Notes: a model not told the origin generated them from the sequence alone. Numbered from the stretch's first letter, positions 1 to 9,505 are shown. The stretch is 64,000 bases of DNA from Phyllobacterium sp. 21LDTY02-6 (GCF_023554255.2 NZ_JAMJWD020000005.1:124001-188000), one strand, 5' to 3'. A program made the numbers and translations.

Positions 1-182
1 GTCGCTGGCGAACATCCGGCCCTGGCCGCAACTTCCTGCAGCGTCGTCACTTGATCGTCCTTCACGTTTCGAGCTTGCCTATAGCACAGCTTCCGTCGCA
101 ACGCGCACCGTCGGCCGACGATTGTCCATCGAGTCCGCGTCCTTCGGATAGGACGGCGGTCTCGCCGAATGGCTCGTCGCAG
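1..182. other. Left edge, no gene recognised
   Basis: The stretch lies downstream of the minus-strand regulator gene that ends at 183. All frames reading in from the left edge are short or have no family resemblance that I can recognise. A truncated end of a plus-strand gene cannot be excluded. Confidence 0.4.
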
Positions 183-731
183 CTAGAACGTTGGCGGCGT
201 CGATGCACTGACAACGTGACAGGGTACTGGCCCAACACACCGGAACCTGTGAGGACGCCGGCTGTCGAAATAGTAGGCATCGCCGGGTCCCAGAATTCGT
301 CGTTCCTGATCGACGGTGACTTCAAGCCTGCCCGACAGGATGATGCCGCCCTCCTCACCGTCGTGAACAAGCGGCACTTTCCCGGTGTCGGCACCGGGCT
401 GGTAGCATTCTTTCAGGATCTGCAGCGCCCGACCGAAGAGATTCTCTCCGACCTGCCGGTAAGAGATCGATCCCTTGCCGATCTCGACAAGTTCTTCGGC
501 TGCATAGAACGCCTTTTTCGGCCGATCCGGTTCGAAAGCGAAAAATTCCGCCAGACCTATGGGGATACCGTCGAGAATGCGCTTCAAAGCTCCGACGGAG
601 GGGTTCGACGTATTGGATTCGATCAAGGATATGGTTGAATTCGGCACCCCGGTTCTCTTCGCCAGTTCGCGCTGCGACAGATTGCTTGCGGTGCGCACGG
701 CCCGGAGCCGATTGCCGATATCGACTGACAT
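183..731 (-). CDS. XRE-family regulator with C-terminal cupin domain (PuuR-like)
   Basis: The 182-residue protein has an N-terminal helix-turn-helix (about residues 6-60, with SQRELAKRTGVPNSTIS as recognition region) and a C-terminal cupin barrel (about 105-180, with PxxxHxGEE-like and GDAYYFDSRRPH segments). Family members such as PuuR repress polyamine or amino-acid catabolism and sense a small ligand in the cupin. Two ATGs are available, at 737 and 731. The second is preferred because AAAGG lies at ideal spacing before it. The gene is divergent from a class III aminotransferase, its most likely target together with itself. The ligand is not deducible. Confidence 0.9.
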   Translation of the reverse strand: MSVDIGNRLRAVRTASNLSQRELAKRTGVPNSTISLIESNTSNPSVGALKRILDGIPIGLAEFFAFEPDRPKKAFYAAEELVEIGKGSISYRQVGENLFGRALQILKECYQPGADTGKVPLVHDGEEGGIILSGRLEVTVDQERRILGPGDAYYFDSRRPHRFRCVGPVPCHVVSASTPPTF

Positions 732-870
732 GAGCATCCTTTTGGTTTGTTCAGAATAACAGAAACTCTATCTAACAGTGACAGCATTTTCAATGTATTA
801 GGTGGTGGTAGAAAAGGGCTTGTTCGTCTCTGAAAAATGCCCAATCTGGCTCCGTCCCAAGGAGGCACAG
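732..870. promoter_or_regulatory. Divergent promoter region, XRE regulator / aminotransferase
   Basis: This AT-richer 139-base region separates two divergent genes. It ends with a strong ribosome binding site, AAGGAGG at 859-865, which fixes the aminotransferase start at 871. On the minus strand a TGAACA element (748-753) after an AT-rich stretch faintly resembles the half-site described for PuuR. I see no clean palindrome, so the operator assignment is weak. Confidence 0.45.
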
Positions 871-2205
871 ATGGAAATCACCACCAAGACCAATGCTCCC
901 ATACTCGACAATTTCTGGATGCCATTCACCGCCAATCGGCAGTTCAAGGCGTCGCCTCGCCTGCTGGCCGGGGCTGATGGCATGTATTACACCGATATTG
1001 ACGGGAACAAGGTTCTCGATGGCACAGCCGGCCTCTGGTGCTGTAATGCCGGCCACGGCCGCAGGAAGATCACCGAGGCCGTCGAGCGCCAACTTTCGAT
1101 GCTGGACTTCGCGCCGACCTTCCAGATGGGCCACCCGATCGCCTTCGACTTTGCGGCCCGTCTTGCCGAAATCGCTCCGGGTGACGGCCAGGGCAGGCTT
1201 GATCGCATCTTTTTTACGGGTTCCGGCTCGGAATCGGTCGATACAGCGATTAAAATCGCCATCGCCTACCAGCGTGCAATCGGCCAAGGCACCCGCACCC
1301 GAATTATCGGTCGGGAAAAGGGCTATCACGGCGTTGGCTTTGGCGGCATATCCGTCGGCGGTCTCGTCAATAACCGGCGGATGTTCCCGCAAATCCCGAC
1401 CGACCATATGCGCCATACGCTGGACATCGAACGCAACGCCTACTCGAAAGGCCTGCCTGCCCACGGGGCAGACCTCGCCGACGATCTGGAACGGCTGGTC
1501 CAGTTGCACGGCGCCGAAACCATCGCCGCCGTCATCGTAGAGCCCATGTCCGGCTCGGCCGGCGTCATTCTTCCACCGAAAGGATACCTGGAGAAGCTGC
1601 GCACGACAGCAGACAAGCATGGCATCCTGTTGATCTTTGACGAAGTCATCACCGGATTCGGTCGCCTCGGTACGCCCTTTGCAACTGATTATTTCGGTGT
1701 CGTGCCCGACCTGATGACGACCGCCAAGGGCCTTACCAACGGAACGATTCCGATGGGCGCCGTCTTTGCAAGTCGCAAGGTGCATGACGAATTGATGATT
1801 GCACCGGAAAACGCCATCGAACTTTTCCACGGCTATACCTATTCGGGTCATCCGGCTGCGTGCGCTGCCGGGATCGCGACCCTGGACATTTATGCCGAGG
1901 AAGGTCTTTTGACCCGTGCAGCCAGTCTGGCAGGGCATTGGCAGGACGCGCTGCACTCGCTGAAGGGAATGCCGTCAGTCATCGACATACGCAATCTCGG
2001 CCTGGTTGGCGCGGTTGAACTGGAGCCGCGGACGCATGCACCCGGAGGCCGGGCCTACGATGTCTTTGTCGATTGCTTCCAAAAGGGCCTGCTGATCCGC
2101 GTCACGGGGGACATCATTGCCCTGTCTCCACCACTGATCGTTGAAAGCGATCAAATCGACATCATTGTCTCCACGCTCGCGGACGCCTTGAAGCGCGCAG
2201 CTTGA
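871..2205 (+). CDS. Class III (omega) aminotransferase
   Basis: The 444-residue PLP enzyme is of the aspartate-aminotransferase-superfamily class III type, resembling omega-amino acid:pyruvate aminotransferases. The PLP phosphate and Asp regions are visible (LIFDEVITGFGR), and the Schiff-base lysine is Lys286 in TAKGLTNG. The family moves an amino group from beta-alanine, putrescine, GABA or similar omega-amines to pyruvate. The frame is open from 802, but ATG 871 has an excellent Shine-Dalgarno sequence and matches family N-termini. The neighbouring PuuR-like repressor and the Pot-type importer operon suggest amine catabolism. The exact substrate is unknown. Confidence 0.93.
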   Translation: MEITTKTNAPILDNFWMPFTANRQFKASPRLLAGADGMYYTDIDGNKVLDGTAGLWCCNAGHGRRKITEAVERQLSMLDFAPTFQMGHPIAFDFAARLAEIAPGDGQGRLDRIFFTGSGSESVDTAIKIAIAYQRAIGQGTRTRIIGREKGYHGVGFGGISVGGLVNNRRMFPQIPTDHMRHTLDIERNAYSKGLPAHGADLADDLERLVQLHGAETIAAVIVEPMSGSAGVILPPKGYLEKLRTTADKHGILLIFDEVITGFGRLGTPFATDYFGVVPDLMTTAKGLTNGTIPMGAVFASRKVHDELMIAPENAIELFHGYTYSGHPAACAAGIATLDIYAEEGLLTRAASLAGHWQDALHSLKGMPSVIDIRNLGLVGAVELEPRTHAPGGRAYDVFVDCFQKGLLIRVTGDIIALSPPLIVESDQIDIIVSTLADALKRAA

Positions 2206-2239
2206 TAGCTGGAAAATGCACCCCGAGCCGCAGGCCGGT

Positions 2240-2260
2240 CGCCACCTGATCAGAGTGGCG
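2240..2260. terminator. Hairpin between convergent genes, possible terminator
   Basis: CGCCAC and GTGGCG form a 6-bp stem around a nine-base loop between the convergent aminotransferase and LysR genes. No T-tract follows on either strand, so it may be only a weak or factor-assisted terminator. Confidence 0.3.
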
Positions 2261-2321
2261 GACAGCGCTTGGGGGCCGGTGCGATAGCAGAGTGATGACT
2301 TTGCAGCGGCGAAGCCGATGT

Positions 2322-3287
2322 TCAGTTTGCCAAATGATTGTGCCCCGACGCCGAGATGTTCAAGAAGGGGTACAAATCGTTCACGGCATGGACGTCCGCC
2401 GTAAGCTCCGCAATCAGCCAGTCCCTGACCTCGCCGACGATCGGACGCACCGGCTTGTCACGCAGTCTGACGAGATGACAGCGACGACCGGTGACCATGA
2501 GGTGTTCGCGCGCCGGTACAAGCGCGCGCGTCCTCAGCCAGTGGGCGACAACATTGAGCCAGCCAAGTGCCACGCCTTGGCCCAGCAAGGCCGCCTGTAC
2601 GACAATTGCATAGTCCGAAAAGATCATGGAATTCTGTGCATTAATGCCATTGGCCGGGGTGAAAAGCTTCGACCAATCCGGCTGTGCGTCACTCAGGTTG
2701 ATCATCGTGTCGGGCACGCCGCTGATTCCGCGACCCGATATAGCATGACCCTCCATGTAGTCGGGACTGCAGATCGGCAGCAATATTTCAGGCATGATGA
2801 AAGCGGCCTCATGCCGCTCGTCCGGCCCGTCCACAAAGCGCATCCCGAGATCGACATCGTTGACAGGCCCCGACAGAGCCCCCATCACCAATTGGAACCG
2901 CAGGTCGACGGCGGGAAACTGCTTCTTGAACTCCGCCATTCTCGGCATCATCCAGTGCGTGGTGAAACCGGTCGATACGGATAGCGACACGGTTTCCGTA
3001 CCGGTTTTTCGGTCCTCGATCTCTCGAAGTGCGCTTTCGATCCCGGCAAAGCCACGTGCGATTGCATCGAACAGCAACTGGCCCGGTTCCGTCAAGCTGA
3101 CGCCGCCGGGCTGACGAAGAAACAAAGCAATATCAAGATATTCCTCGAGCCGCGATATCATGCGGCTAACTGCGGCAGGCGTCACGTTCAACTCGTCCGC
3201 GGCGTTGGAAAAGCTTCCGCAACGTGCCGCTGCCTCGAACGTAAACAGGCCATTCATGGACGGAAGCGATCTTCGAAGAAATGTCAT
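2322..3287 (-). CDS. LysR-family transcriptional regulator (GcvA-like)
   Basis: The protein has 321 residues from ATG 3287; a GTG five codons upstream is also possible. The N-terminal winged HTH includes FEAAARCGSFSNAADELNVT, followed by the usual linker helix and a periplasmic-binding-type effector domain. The FEAAARxGSF signature is typical of the GcvA/DsdC branch. It is divergent from the Pot-type ABC operon beginning at 3521, which it probably controls, and convergent with the aminotransferase. The ligand is unknown. Confidence 0.92.
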   Translation of the reverse strand: MTFLRRSLPSMNGLFTFEAAARCGSFSNAADELNVTPAAVSRMISRLEEYLDIALFLRQPGGVSLTEPGQLLFDAIARGFAGIESALREIEDRKTGTETVSLSVSTGFTTHWMMPRMAEFKKQFPAVDLRFQLVMGALSGPVNDVDLGMRFVDGPDERHEAAFIMPEILLPICSPDYMEGHAISGRGISGVPDTMINLSDAQPDWSKLFTPANGINAQNSMIFSDYAIVVQAALLGQGVALGWLNVVAHWLRTRALVPAREHLMVTGRRCHLVRLRDKPVRPIVGEVRDWLIAELTADVHAVNDLYPFLNISASGHNHLAN

Positions 3288-3520
3288 TACATTTTGTAAC
3301 ACCGACTGGATTTTTTTTCAATTGCACGTCCGCGTCTTGTTTGGTCTGCTGAGAGCCAAGGAAGGCAAAAGTCTTTCCAAGCAATCAGGGGAACATGACG
3401 GTTTGATCGTTGAACGGGCGCTTCGCGCCATTTTCTGTCAATCTGTTGCTGTTTCTGCAAGATCGTGGTGCCGTGTCTCGAACTGTCATCGAGGCTTTAA
3501 GAATTTTGCAGTGGAATCAT
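3288..3520. promoter_or_regulatory. Divergent promoter region, LysR / ABC importer operon
   Basis: This 233-base region between divergent genes must hold both promoters. It contains an A/T-rich run near 3305-3320. A LysR operator of T-N11-A type is expected here, but I could not single out a convincing one. Confidence 0.4.
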
Positions 3521-4612
3521 ATGCTTGAGCAATCAAACAAAGAGCGTGTCGGCGTTTCCATCAAGAAGGCGACTAAATCCTACGGGGCTTTTCGCGCACT
3601 TGATGACGTCAGCCTCGATGTCTCTCCCGGCGAATTCGTTTCCATTCTCGGGCCGTCCGGCTCGGGCAAGACCACCCTGCTGGGCATCCTCGGAGGCTTC
3701 GTTCAGCCGACGTCGGGTTCGATCTGGTTGGGCGGCAGAGATATTACATTCGAGCCGCCACATAAGCGTGAAATCGGAATCGTCTTCCAGAACTATGCCC
3801 TGTTCCCGCATATGAGCGTCGGCGAAAACATCACTTTTCCGCTCAGGGCACGCCGGCTGCCAAAGTCGACCTGGCCGGGCAAGCTTGCGTCGGCGCTCGA
3901 GATGGTGGAGCTGGTCGGCTACGAGGACCGGCGGGTTCATGAACTGTCCGGCGGTCAGCGCCAACGTGTCGCGCTCGCCCGTGCCATGATCTTCGAGCCC
4001 GGCCTTATCCTTATGGACGAGCCGCTCTCGGCACTTGACAAACAGTTGCGCGAGACCATGCAGATCGAGCTCAAGCGCCTGCACAGGCGGCTCGGAGCCA
4101 CGATCGTCTATGTCACGCACGATCAGCGCGAGGCCCTCACGATGAGTGACCGCGTGGCAATCATGAACAAGGGGCGGCTCGTGCAGGTCGACACGCCGGA
4201 GCGCCTTCACGATCATCCCGCGAATGCCTTCGTGGCCCGCTTCATCGGCGAAGCAACATTGCTGGCCGTCGATCGCGCAAGCGACGACGCCGTGCGGCTC
4301 GGTAGTCAGACGCTGAAAACGACGCACCGCGTCCCCGATGGCAACAGTCTGCATCTCGTGGTCCATTCCGAGAAGCTGACCGTGGCCGACGGTTCCGAAG
4401 CGGACATTTGCAACAGGCTGACCTCCACCATCACCGACGTGCTCTATCAGGGTGAGAGCATTCGCGTGTTCGTCAGGCTTGACGTCGGCGGGGAGCTGAG
4501 CTTCCGGCTTCCCAGCAATCATGCCGGCCGCGCACTCATGAAATCGCCGGGTGAGACGATAACGCTCGCGCTACACCCGGAAGACACGATCATCGTCCCC
4601 GATGCAGGCTGA
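3521..4612 (+). CDS. ABC transporter ATPase, PotA-like (Pot/polyamine-type importer)
   Basis: The 363-residue ATPase has Walker A GPSGSGKTT (about 44-52), signature LSGGQRQR, Walker B LILMDEP, an H-loop histidine, and a C-terminal TOBE-like regulatory domain of about 110 residues typical of PotA/CysA/MalK proteins. It powers the importer whose binding protein and permeases are at 6768-9505. The frame is open from 3410, but homology to PotA proteins starts only after ATG 3521; no strong Shine-Dalgarno sequence precedes that ATG. It is the first gene of a plus-strand operon reaching 12633. The Pot class carries spermidine, putrescine and related cations, but the substrate here is inferred only. 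Confidence 0.93.
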   Translation: MLEQSNKERVGVSIKKATKSYGAFRALDDVSLDVSPGEFVSILGPSGSGKTTLLGILGGFVQPTSGSIWLGGRDITFEPPHKREIGIVFQNYALFPHMSVGENITFPLRARRLPKSTWPGKLASALEMVELVGYEDRRVHELSGGQRQRVALARAMIFEPGLILMDEPLSALDKQLRETMQIELKRLHRRLGATIVYVTHDQREALTMSDRVAIMNKGRLVQVDTPERLHDHPANAFVARFIGEATLLAVDRASDDAVRLGSQTLKTTHRVPDGNSLHLVVHSEKLTVADGSEADICNRLTSTITDVLYQGESIRVFVRLDVGGELSFRLPSNHAGRALMKSPGETITLALHPEDTIIVPDAG

Positions 4613-4649
4613 CGACCCCCGTTCAATGCAGCAAACAAGGAATAACACT

Positions 4650-5381
4650 ATGCAACTCACGCAATTTAAGGTCATGACCTTCGATGTCGTCGGCACCTTG
4701 ATCGATTTCGAAACCGGTGTGCTCAATGCCGTTCGGGCACTTGGGGGCGAAAAGGCGGCAACCGCGACCGATGATGAGATTTTCGAGCCTTACAAGCGTG
4801 GCCGCGACAAGTTTTATGGCCGTTCCTCCGTCGCGATGAAGGATGTCTATCTCTCGCTTGCCAACGAAGCAGGCTTCAAGAATGACGATGCCACCGCCGA
4901 AGCCTTCCAGCTCGCCGTACTGCGCTGGCCCGCCTTTGCAGATTCGGTCGAGGCGCTCGCCCGGCTGCGCAAGAATTTCCGTCTGGTCGCCATGACCAAT
5001 GCGGACCGGACTGCCTTTTCCGCCTACTCCGATACGCTCGGCAATCCATTCCACGACAGCGTCACCTGCGACGAAACCGGTTGCGCCAAGCCCAATCCGC
5101 AGTTCTTTGCTTTCAACAAGGGCCGGCAGTCCGCCTTCGGCTTCAGGCAGTCGGAGATCCTGCATGTCGCCCAGAGCCAATACCACGACATTGGCGTAGC
5201 CCGCGAGCTTGGTTATACGACCTGCTGGATCGAGCGCCGTCAGGGTCAGGAGGGTTTTGGGGGTACGCCGGAGCCCAAGGTAGTGACCAAGCCCGACTTC
5301 CACTTTTCCTCCCTCGGGCAACTCGCCGATGCCGTGGATAAAGAACTCGCGGCCCGTCTCAAGACGGCAACAGCAGCCTGA
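4650..5381 (+). CDS. Type II haloacid dehalogenase-like HAD hydrolase
   Basis: The 243-residue HAD protein has nucleophile Asp12 in FDVVGTLID, motif II in AMTNAD, motif III lysine in AKPNPQ and an acidic motif IV around QYHDIG. The usual Tyr of DxYGTL in haloacid dehalogenases is replaced by Val, so true dehalogenase activity is doubtful. ATG 4650 follows AAGGA. It sits 19 bases before a FAD amine-oxidase-like gene. The same HAD + FAD oxidoreductase pairing occurs again at 22822-24807, which suggests a shared metabolic step, perhaps hydrolysis of an unstable or phosphorylated intermediate. Confidence 0.9.
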   Translation: MQLTQFKVMTFDVVGTLIDFETGVLNAVRALGGEKAATATDDEIFEPYKRGRDKFYGRSSVAMKDVYLSLANEAGFKNDDATAEAFQLAVLRWPAFADSVEALARLRKNFRLVAMTNADRTAFSAYSDTLGNPFHDSVTCDETGCAKPNPQFFAFNKGRQSAFGFRQSEILHVAQSQYHDIGVARELGYTTCWIERRQGQEGFGGTPEPKVVTKPDFHFSSLGQLADAVDKELAARLKTATAA

Positions 5382-5400
5382 CCAAAAACGAACCAGACCG

Positions 5401-6705
5401 ATGACCACCCAACCTCCCCTTCCCGACATTCAATCCCTGTGGCAGGAAACGGCTGCAAGCCGTCCTGCTTTCGATGAAATGTCCAGCGGTCATCGGTTTG
5501 ACGTTGCGATAATCGGCGGCGGATATACGGGCCTGTCGACCGCGCGCTATCTTGCGCGCCGCGGCCTGTCAGCCGTGGTGCTGGAGGCGAGCCGGATCGG
5601 CTGGGGCGCAAGCGGTCGCAATGGCGGCGTGGTGTCCGGAAAATTCCGGTTGTCGTTCTCCGACATCGCCGCACGATACGGTCTCGATACCGCACGCCGC
5701 ATGCACGACCTGGGCATCGAGTCGATCGACCATGTCGGGGAATTGGTGGAAGACTACGGCATTGCCTCTGCCGGGTTTCATCCCACAGGTTCGCTGCGCT
5801 GTGCGCACAACCAGGTTTCGCTCGATGGACTCAAGAAGGAAGTCGCGTGGCTGCACGGCACGCTTGGTGATCGCGCATGCTCCATATTGTCACCCGAGGA
5901 AATGGAGGCCGAGACCGGTTCGCGCGACTTCGTTGGCGGCATGCTGAACACGCATGGTGGCGTCATTCATCCACTGAATTTCGTGCTGGGCATTGCAGCC
6001 GGCTTGAAGGCCGCGGGCATCGCCATCCATGAGAAGGCGCCGGTCACAGCGATCCGGCGGGACCGCAACGGCGTAGTACTCGAAACTCCTCACGGCGCCG
6101 TGTCGGCCGGTCAAGTCGTGATCGCCACAAATTCCTATTCCGACCTGACGCCGGCAACCTCGGCGGTGCGAAAGTCCATCATCCCGTTCCGCTCTGCCAT
6201 GATCGCCACCGAGCCGCTGACGGACAGCGCCTATGCAAGCCTGCTGTCGCAGGACCGCAGCTACACGGAGACGCGCCGGATGATGCGATGGTTCCGTAGA
6301 GCCGGAGACCGGGTGATTTATGGTGGCCGCGGCGCCTTCGGCAAAACCGATTCCGAAGGCGCTTTTGCAGCTCTCCACAAAGCGATGGTCCGCCAGTTTC
6401 CGGAACTGGCGGCGGTATCGGTGACGCACCGTTGGTCGGGCCTGGTCGCCATGACCATGGACAGCATTCCCCATCTTGGCCGGCTCGACGACCGCGTGGT
6501 CTATGCCGTGGGCTACAACGGCACTGGCGTCGCGATGGCCTCCAACATGGGCCGCTATGTGGCGGCCATGGTTGCGGGCGAGAGCCCCGATCTCGGGCTC
6601 CTCACACGCACACCGCTGAAGCCCGTGCCCCTCTATCCCATCAGGGAGCCAGTCGTCCGGCTTGTCGCCGGCTGGTACCAGTTCCTCGATGCAATCGGGC
6701 GCTAA
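5401..6705 (+). CDS. FAD-dependent oxidoreductase, DAO family (PuuB-like)
   Basis: The 434-residue flavoprotein has a Rossmann GGGYTG motif at about residues 39-44 and DAO-family features (GWGASGRNGG; C-terminal substrate/FAD region around VGYNGTGV). The closest characterised group is gamma-glutamylputrescine oxidase PuuB and related amine oxidases, which oxidise a C-N bond to an imine/aldehyde. The upstream in-frame extension overlaps the HAD gene, so the ATG at 5401 is preferred. It lies in an operon with a Pot-type importer and aldehyde dehydrogenase. The substrate is unknown; an N-substituted amine is plausible. Confidence 0.91.
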   Translation: MTTQPPLPDIQSLWQETAASRPAFDEMSSGHRFDVAIIGGGYTGLSTARYLARRGLSAVVLEASRIGWGASGRNGGVVSGKFRLSFSDIAARYGLDTARRMHDLGIESIDHVGELVEDYGIASAGFHPTGSLRCAHNQVSLDGLKKEVAWLHGTLGDRACSILSPEEMEAETGSRDFVGGMLNTHGGVIHPLNFVLGIAAGLKAAGIAIHEKAPVTAIRRDRNGVVLETPHGAVSAGQVVIATNSYSDLTPATSAVRKSIIPFRSAMIATEPLTDSAYASLLSQDRSYTETRRMMRWFRRAGDRVIYGGRGAFGKTDSEGAFAALHKAMVRQFPELAAVSVTHRWSGLVAMTMDSIPHLGRLDDRVVYAVGYNGTGVAMASNMGRYVAAMVAGESPDLGLLTRTPLKPVPLYPIREPVVRLVAGWYQFLDAIGR

Positions 6706-6767
6706 GACCCGAAAGTCGCGTAGCAACCGGGGCATAATGTCCCCGCCAAGAAAGAGGAGAACCAGTA

Positions 6768-7808
6768 ATGGCCTATAGACTTTCCATCATCGCGCTTTCC
6801 GTATCAGCTGCGGTCTTTCTGGCTGGCACGGCTTCAGCCGAACAAATTACCTTCGTGTCGCAAGGTGGCGCTTATCAGGAGGCCCAGACCCAGGCAATCC
6901 TGGATCCGGTTGCCGAACTGCTCGGCATTACCATCAACCAGGACAGTGCCCCCGACGCATGGCCGGTCATCAAGACGCAGACAGCATCTGGCAAGGTTAT
7001 CTGGGACGTGGTCGACACCCCGGCGAAGGACTGCATACGGGGGGGCGAGCAGGGCATGATCGAGAAGCTCGACTTCTCCAAGATTCCCAATGCGGAGAAG
7101 ATGCCGGCCGAATACAAGAGCCCTTATTCAGTTGCCTATGAATTCTATTCGAGCGTACTCGCCTACAACAAGGACAAGTTCGGCGACAACGCTCCCAAAT
7201 CCTGGGCCGACTTCTGGGACGTGAAGAAATTCCCGGGCACGCGCGCTCTGCGCAACCATCCGCTGGCAACGCTCGAAGCTGCGCTGCTCGCTGACGGCGT
7301 GCCGGCCGACAAACTATATCCGCTCGATGTAGACCGCGCCTTCAAGAAGCTCGAGGAGATCAAGCCGCATGTAGCCGTGTGGTGGACCTCCGGAGCGCAG
7401 TCGGCGCAATTGCTTGCCGACGGCGAAGTCGACATGGAGATGGCCTGGAACGGTCGCGTGGCCGCGGTCGTCAAGGAAGGTGCGCCGATCGGTTATTCCT
7501 TCAACGAGGGGTTCCTGCAGTACACATCGCTTTGCGTCCTCAAGGGCGCACCCAACCAGGAAACCGCAGTAAAGTTCGTCAATGCCGCGCTGACGCCCGA
7601 TATCCAGGCGAACTTTCCGACCTATATCGACTACGGGCCCGCGAATCCGGAAGCCTACAAGACAGGCAAGATTTCCGCGGAACGCGCAGCCGAGATGCCC
7701 AGCTCACCCGAGAATGCGAAACTCCAGGTCCTTGTGTCGGACGAATGGTGGAGTTCACCGGCTGGCGAGGACGCGCAGAAGCGTTGGGCCGCGTTTATCC
7801 AGCAGTAA
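6768..7808 (+). CDS. ABC transporter substrate-binding protein, PotD/polyamine type
   Basis: The 346-residue exported protein begins with a Sec signal peptide of about 25 residues (cleavage after TASA). The body is a class II periplasmic binding fold of the spermidine/putrescine type. AGAGGAG precedes the start at good spacing. It is followed by two permease genes and preceded by the cognate ATPase three genes upstream, so it should deliver the substrate that the operon's oxidoreductases degrade. No lipobox is visible, consistent with a soluble periplasmic protein. Confidence 0.93.
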   Translation: MAYRLSIIALSVSAAVFLAGTASAEQITFVSQGGAYQEAQTQAILDPVAELLGITINQDSAPDAWPVIKTQTASGKVIWDVVDTPAKDCIRGGEQGMIEKLDFSKIPNAEKMPAEYKSPYSVAYEFYSSVLAYNKDKFGDNAPKSWADFWDVKKFPGTRALRNHPLATLEAALLADGVPADKLYPLDVDRAFKKLEEIKPHVAVWWTSGAQSAQLLADGEVDMEMAWNGRVAAVVKEGAPIGYSFNEGFLQYTSLCVLKGAPNQETAVKFVNAALTPDIQANFPTYIDYGPANPEAYKTGKISAERAAEMPSSPENAKLQVLVSDEWWSSPAGEDAQKRWAAFIQQ

Positions 7809-7831
7809 TCATCAGCCTTGGAGGCGAACTG

Positions 7832-8704
7832 ATGGCACAGTCGATACGAAACCCCGCGGAGTTGCATGAGCGGCGCGAGCAGAGGCTCATGATGATCCTG
7901 CTGGCTCCGGCCCTGCTGGTCATCACCGTGCTGCTGGTCCTGCCGCTCCTTTGGTTGGCCTGGCAGTCGATCCGGCAGGACGGCGGCTTCACGCTTGCCC
8001 ATTACGAGCGGTTTCTGACGGACTCTGTCTATTGGGTGACCTTCCTCCAAACCTTCCGCATCGCCGTGACCGTTACCCTGATGACTGTCATCCTCGGCTA
8101 CCCCGTCGCCTATGTGGCGGCGGGTCTGCCGCAACGTTGGAGCATCCTTGTTCTTGCGATGGTTCTGCTGCCATTCTGGACTTCGGTACTTGTGCGCGCC
8201 TATGCCTGGCTGATCCTGCTGCAGCGCAATGGCATCATCAATTCGGTTCTGACCGGGTCGGGGCTGATCGACGAGCCGTTGCGCCTGGTCAACAACGAGT
8301 TCGGCACGGTCATGGCGACGATCCATATCCTGCTGCCTTTCATGGTGCTGCCGCTCTATGCGACGATGAAGAAGATCCCGGGCGAGCTGACCATGGCGGG
8401 CGCCAGCCTCGGCGGCTCGCCCCTGCATGTCTTCCTGCGCGTATTCCTGCCGTTGTCACTTCCAGGCATGATCGCGGGCATGGTGTTGGTCTTCGTGCTG
8501 ACGCTCGGCTTCTATATAACACCGGAACTTCTGGGAGGTGGGCGCACCTACATGGTGTCCATGCTGGTATCGCGCAACATCGAGGTCTACAACGAATGGG
8601 GCGCCGCCTCGTCAATCAGCGTGGTGCTGATGGTCTGCGTCTTTCTGGTCTTCCGCCTTGCGAGCCTGCTCATTCCGTTCGAACGCATCATGGGAACGAG
8701 GTGA
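7832..8704 (+). CDS. ABC transporter permease, PotB-like
   Basis: The 290-residue inner-membrane protein has about six transmembrane segments, the first at about residues 20-45, and the MetI-type permease domain with a conserved loop near MKKIPGELTMAGASLGGS that contacts the ATPase. The start at 7832 follows TTGGAGG. It pairs with the permease immediately downstream to form the channel of the Pot-type importer. Confidence 0.93.
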   Translation: MAQSIRNPAELHERREQRLMMILLAPALLVITVLLVLPLLWLAWQSIRQDGGFTLAHYERFLTDSVYWVTFLQTFRIAVTVTLMTVILGYPVAYVAAGLPQRWSILVLAMVLLPFWTSVLVRAYAWLILLQRNGIINSVLTGSGLIDEPLRLVNNEFGTVMATIHILLPFMVLPLYATMKKIPGELTMAGASLGGSPLHVFLRVFLPLSLPGMIAGMVLVFVLTLGFYITPELLGGGRTYMVSMLVSRNIEVYNEWGAASSISVVLMVCVFLVFRLASLLIPFERIMGTR

Positions 8705-8707
8705 CGC

Positions 8708-9505
8708 ATGAACCGTTCAAAGTTCCTTCTTTACGGCTTCGTGGCCCTCATCCTTGCCTGGCTGATGATACCGGTCCTGATTATTCTGCCAATGTCCTTT
8801 TCCGGTGCGCGCTTCCTCGCATTTCCCCCACCCTCCTGGTCGCTGAGGTGGTACGAATCCTATCTGGGCAGCGCCGCCTGGATGCAGGCGACCCGAGTCA
8901 GCCTGACCGTCGCTGTCTGCAGCGCCTTCATCTCGACCATCTTCGGCACGGCTGCGGCCTATGCCCTGAACCTCACGCAATCGCGCCTGGTGCGTAGCCT
9001 GCAGGCTCTGCTGCTGCTGCCATTGATCGTACCGATCGTCATCACCGCCGTCGGCATCTTCCTCGTCTATGCGCAGGTCGGATTGCTCGCTTCCATGACC
9101 GGGCTCATCCTCGCCAATGTGATGCTGGGTTTGCCCTATGTCGTCACCTCCGTCCTGGTCGGGCTTCGCAAGTTCGACCATACCCAGGAAATGGTGTCGC
9201 GCAGCCTGGGCATGAACCGGTGGCGCACCTTCTTTGCCGTCACTCTGCCGCAGATCCGGCCGAGCGTGATATCCGGCATGCTGTTCGCCTTTATCTCGGC
9301 GATCGACGAAACCGTTGTCGCGCTTTTCATCTCTGGTGGCGAAAACCAGACTCTGACCAAGAAAATGTTCACCGCGCTTCGGGACGAGATCGATCCGACG
9401 ATCGCCTCGATCAGTTCATTGCTGACGACGGTTTCCTTCATCCTGCTGATGCTGGCGGCGCTGAATGCGCGTAATACCGAGCGCTCCCAGGGGCGGGCGA
9501 CATGA
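8708..9505 (+). CDS. ABC transporter permease, PotC-like
   Basis: The 265-residue protein has about six transmembrane segments and the EAA-like coupling loop (SRSLGMNRWRTFFAVTLP). It starts three bases after the upstream permease stop, with GAGGTG as ribosome binding site, and overlaps the next gene by ATGA. It is the second channel subunit of the Pot-type importer. Confidence 0.93.
   Translation: MNRSKFLLYGFVALILAWLMIPVLIILPMSFSGARFLAFPPPSWSLRWYESYLGSAAWMQATRVSLTVAVCSAFISTIFGTAAAYALNLTQSRLVRSLQALLLLPLIVPIVITAVGIFLVYAQVGLLASMTGLILANVMLGLPYVVTSVLVGLRKFDHTQEMVSRSLGMNRWRTFFAVTLPQIRPSVISGMLFAFISAIDETVVALFISGGENQTLTKKMFTALRDEIDPTIASISSLLTTVSFILLMLAALNARNTERSQGRAT

Noticed and set aside
790-1956. 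388-residue minus-strand open frame
   Set aside because: It lies antisense to the class III aminotransferase, has no recognisable motif, and its amino-acid composition is that of a GC-rich shadow frame.
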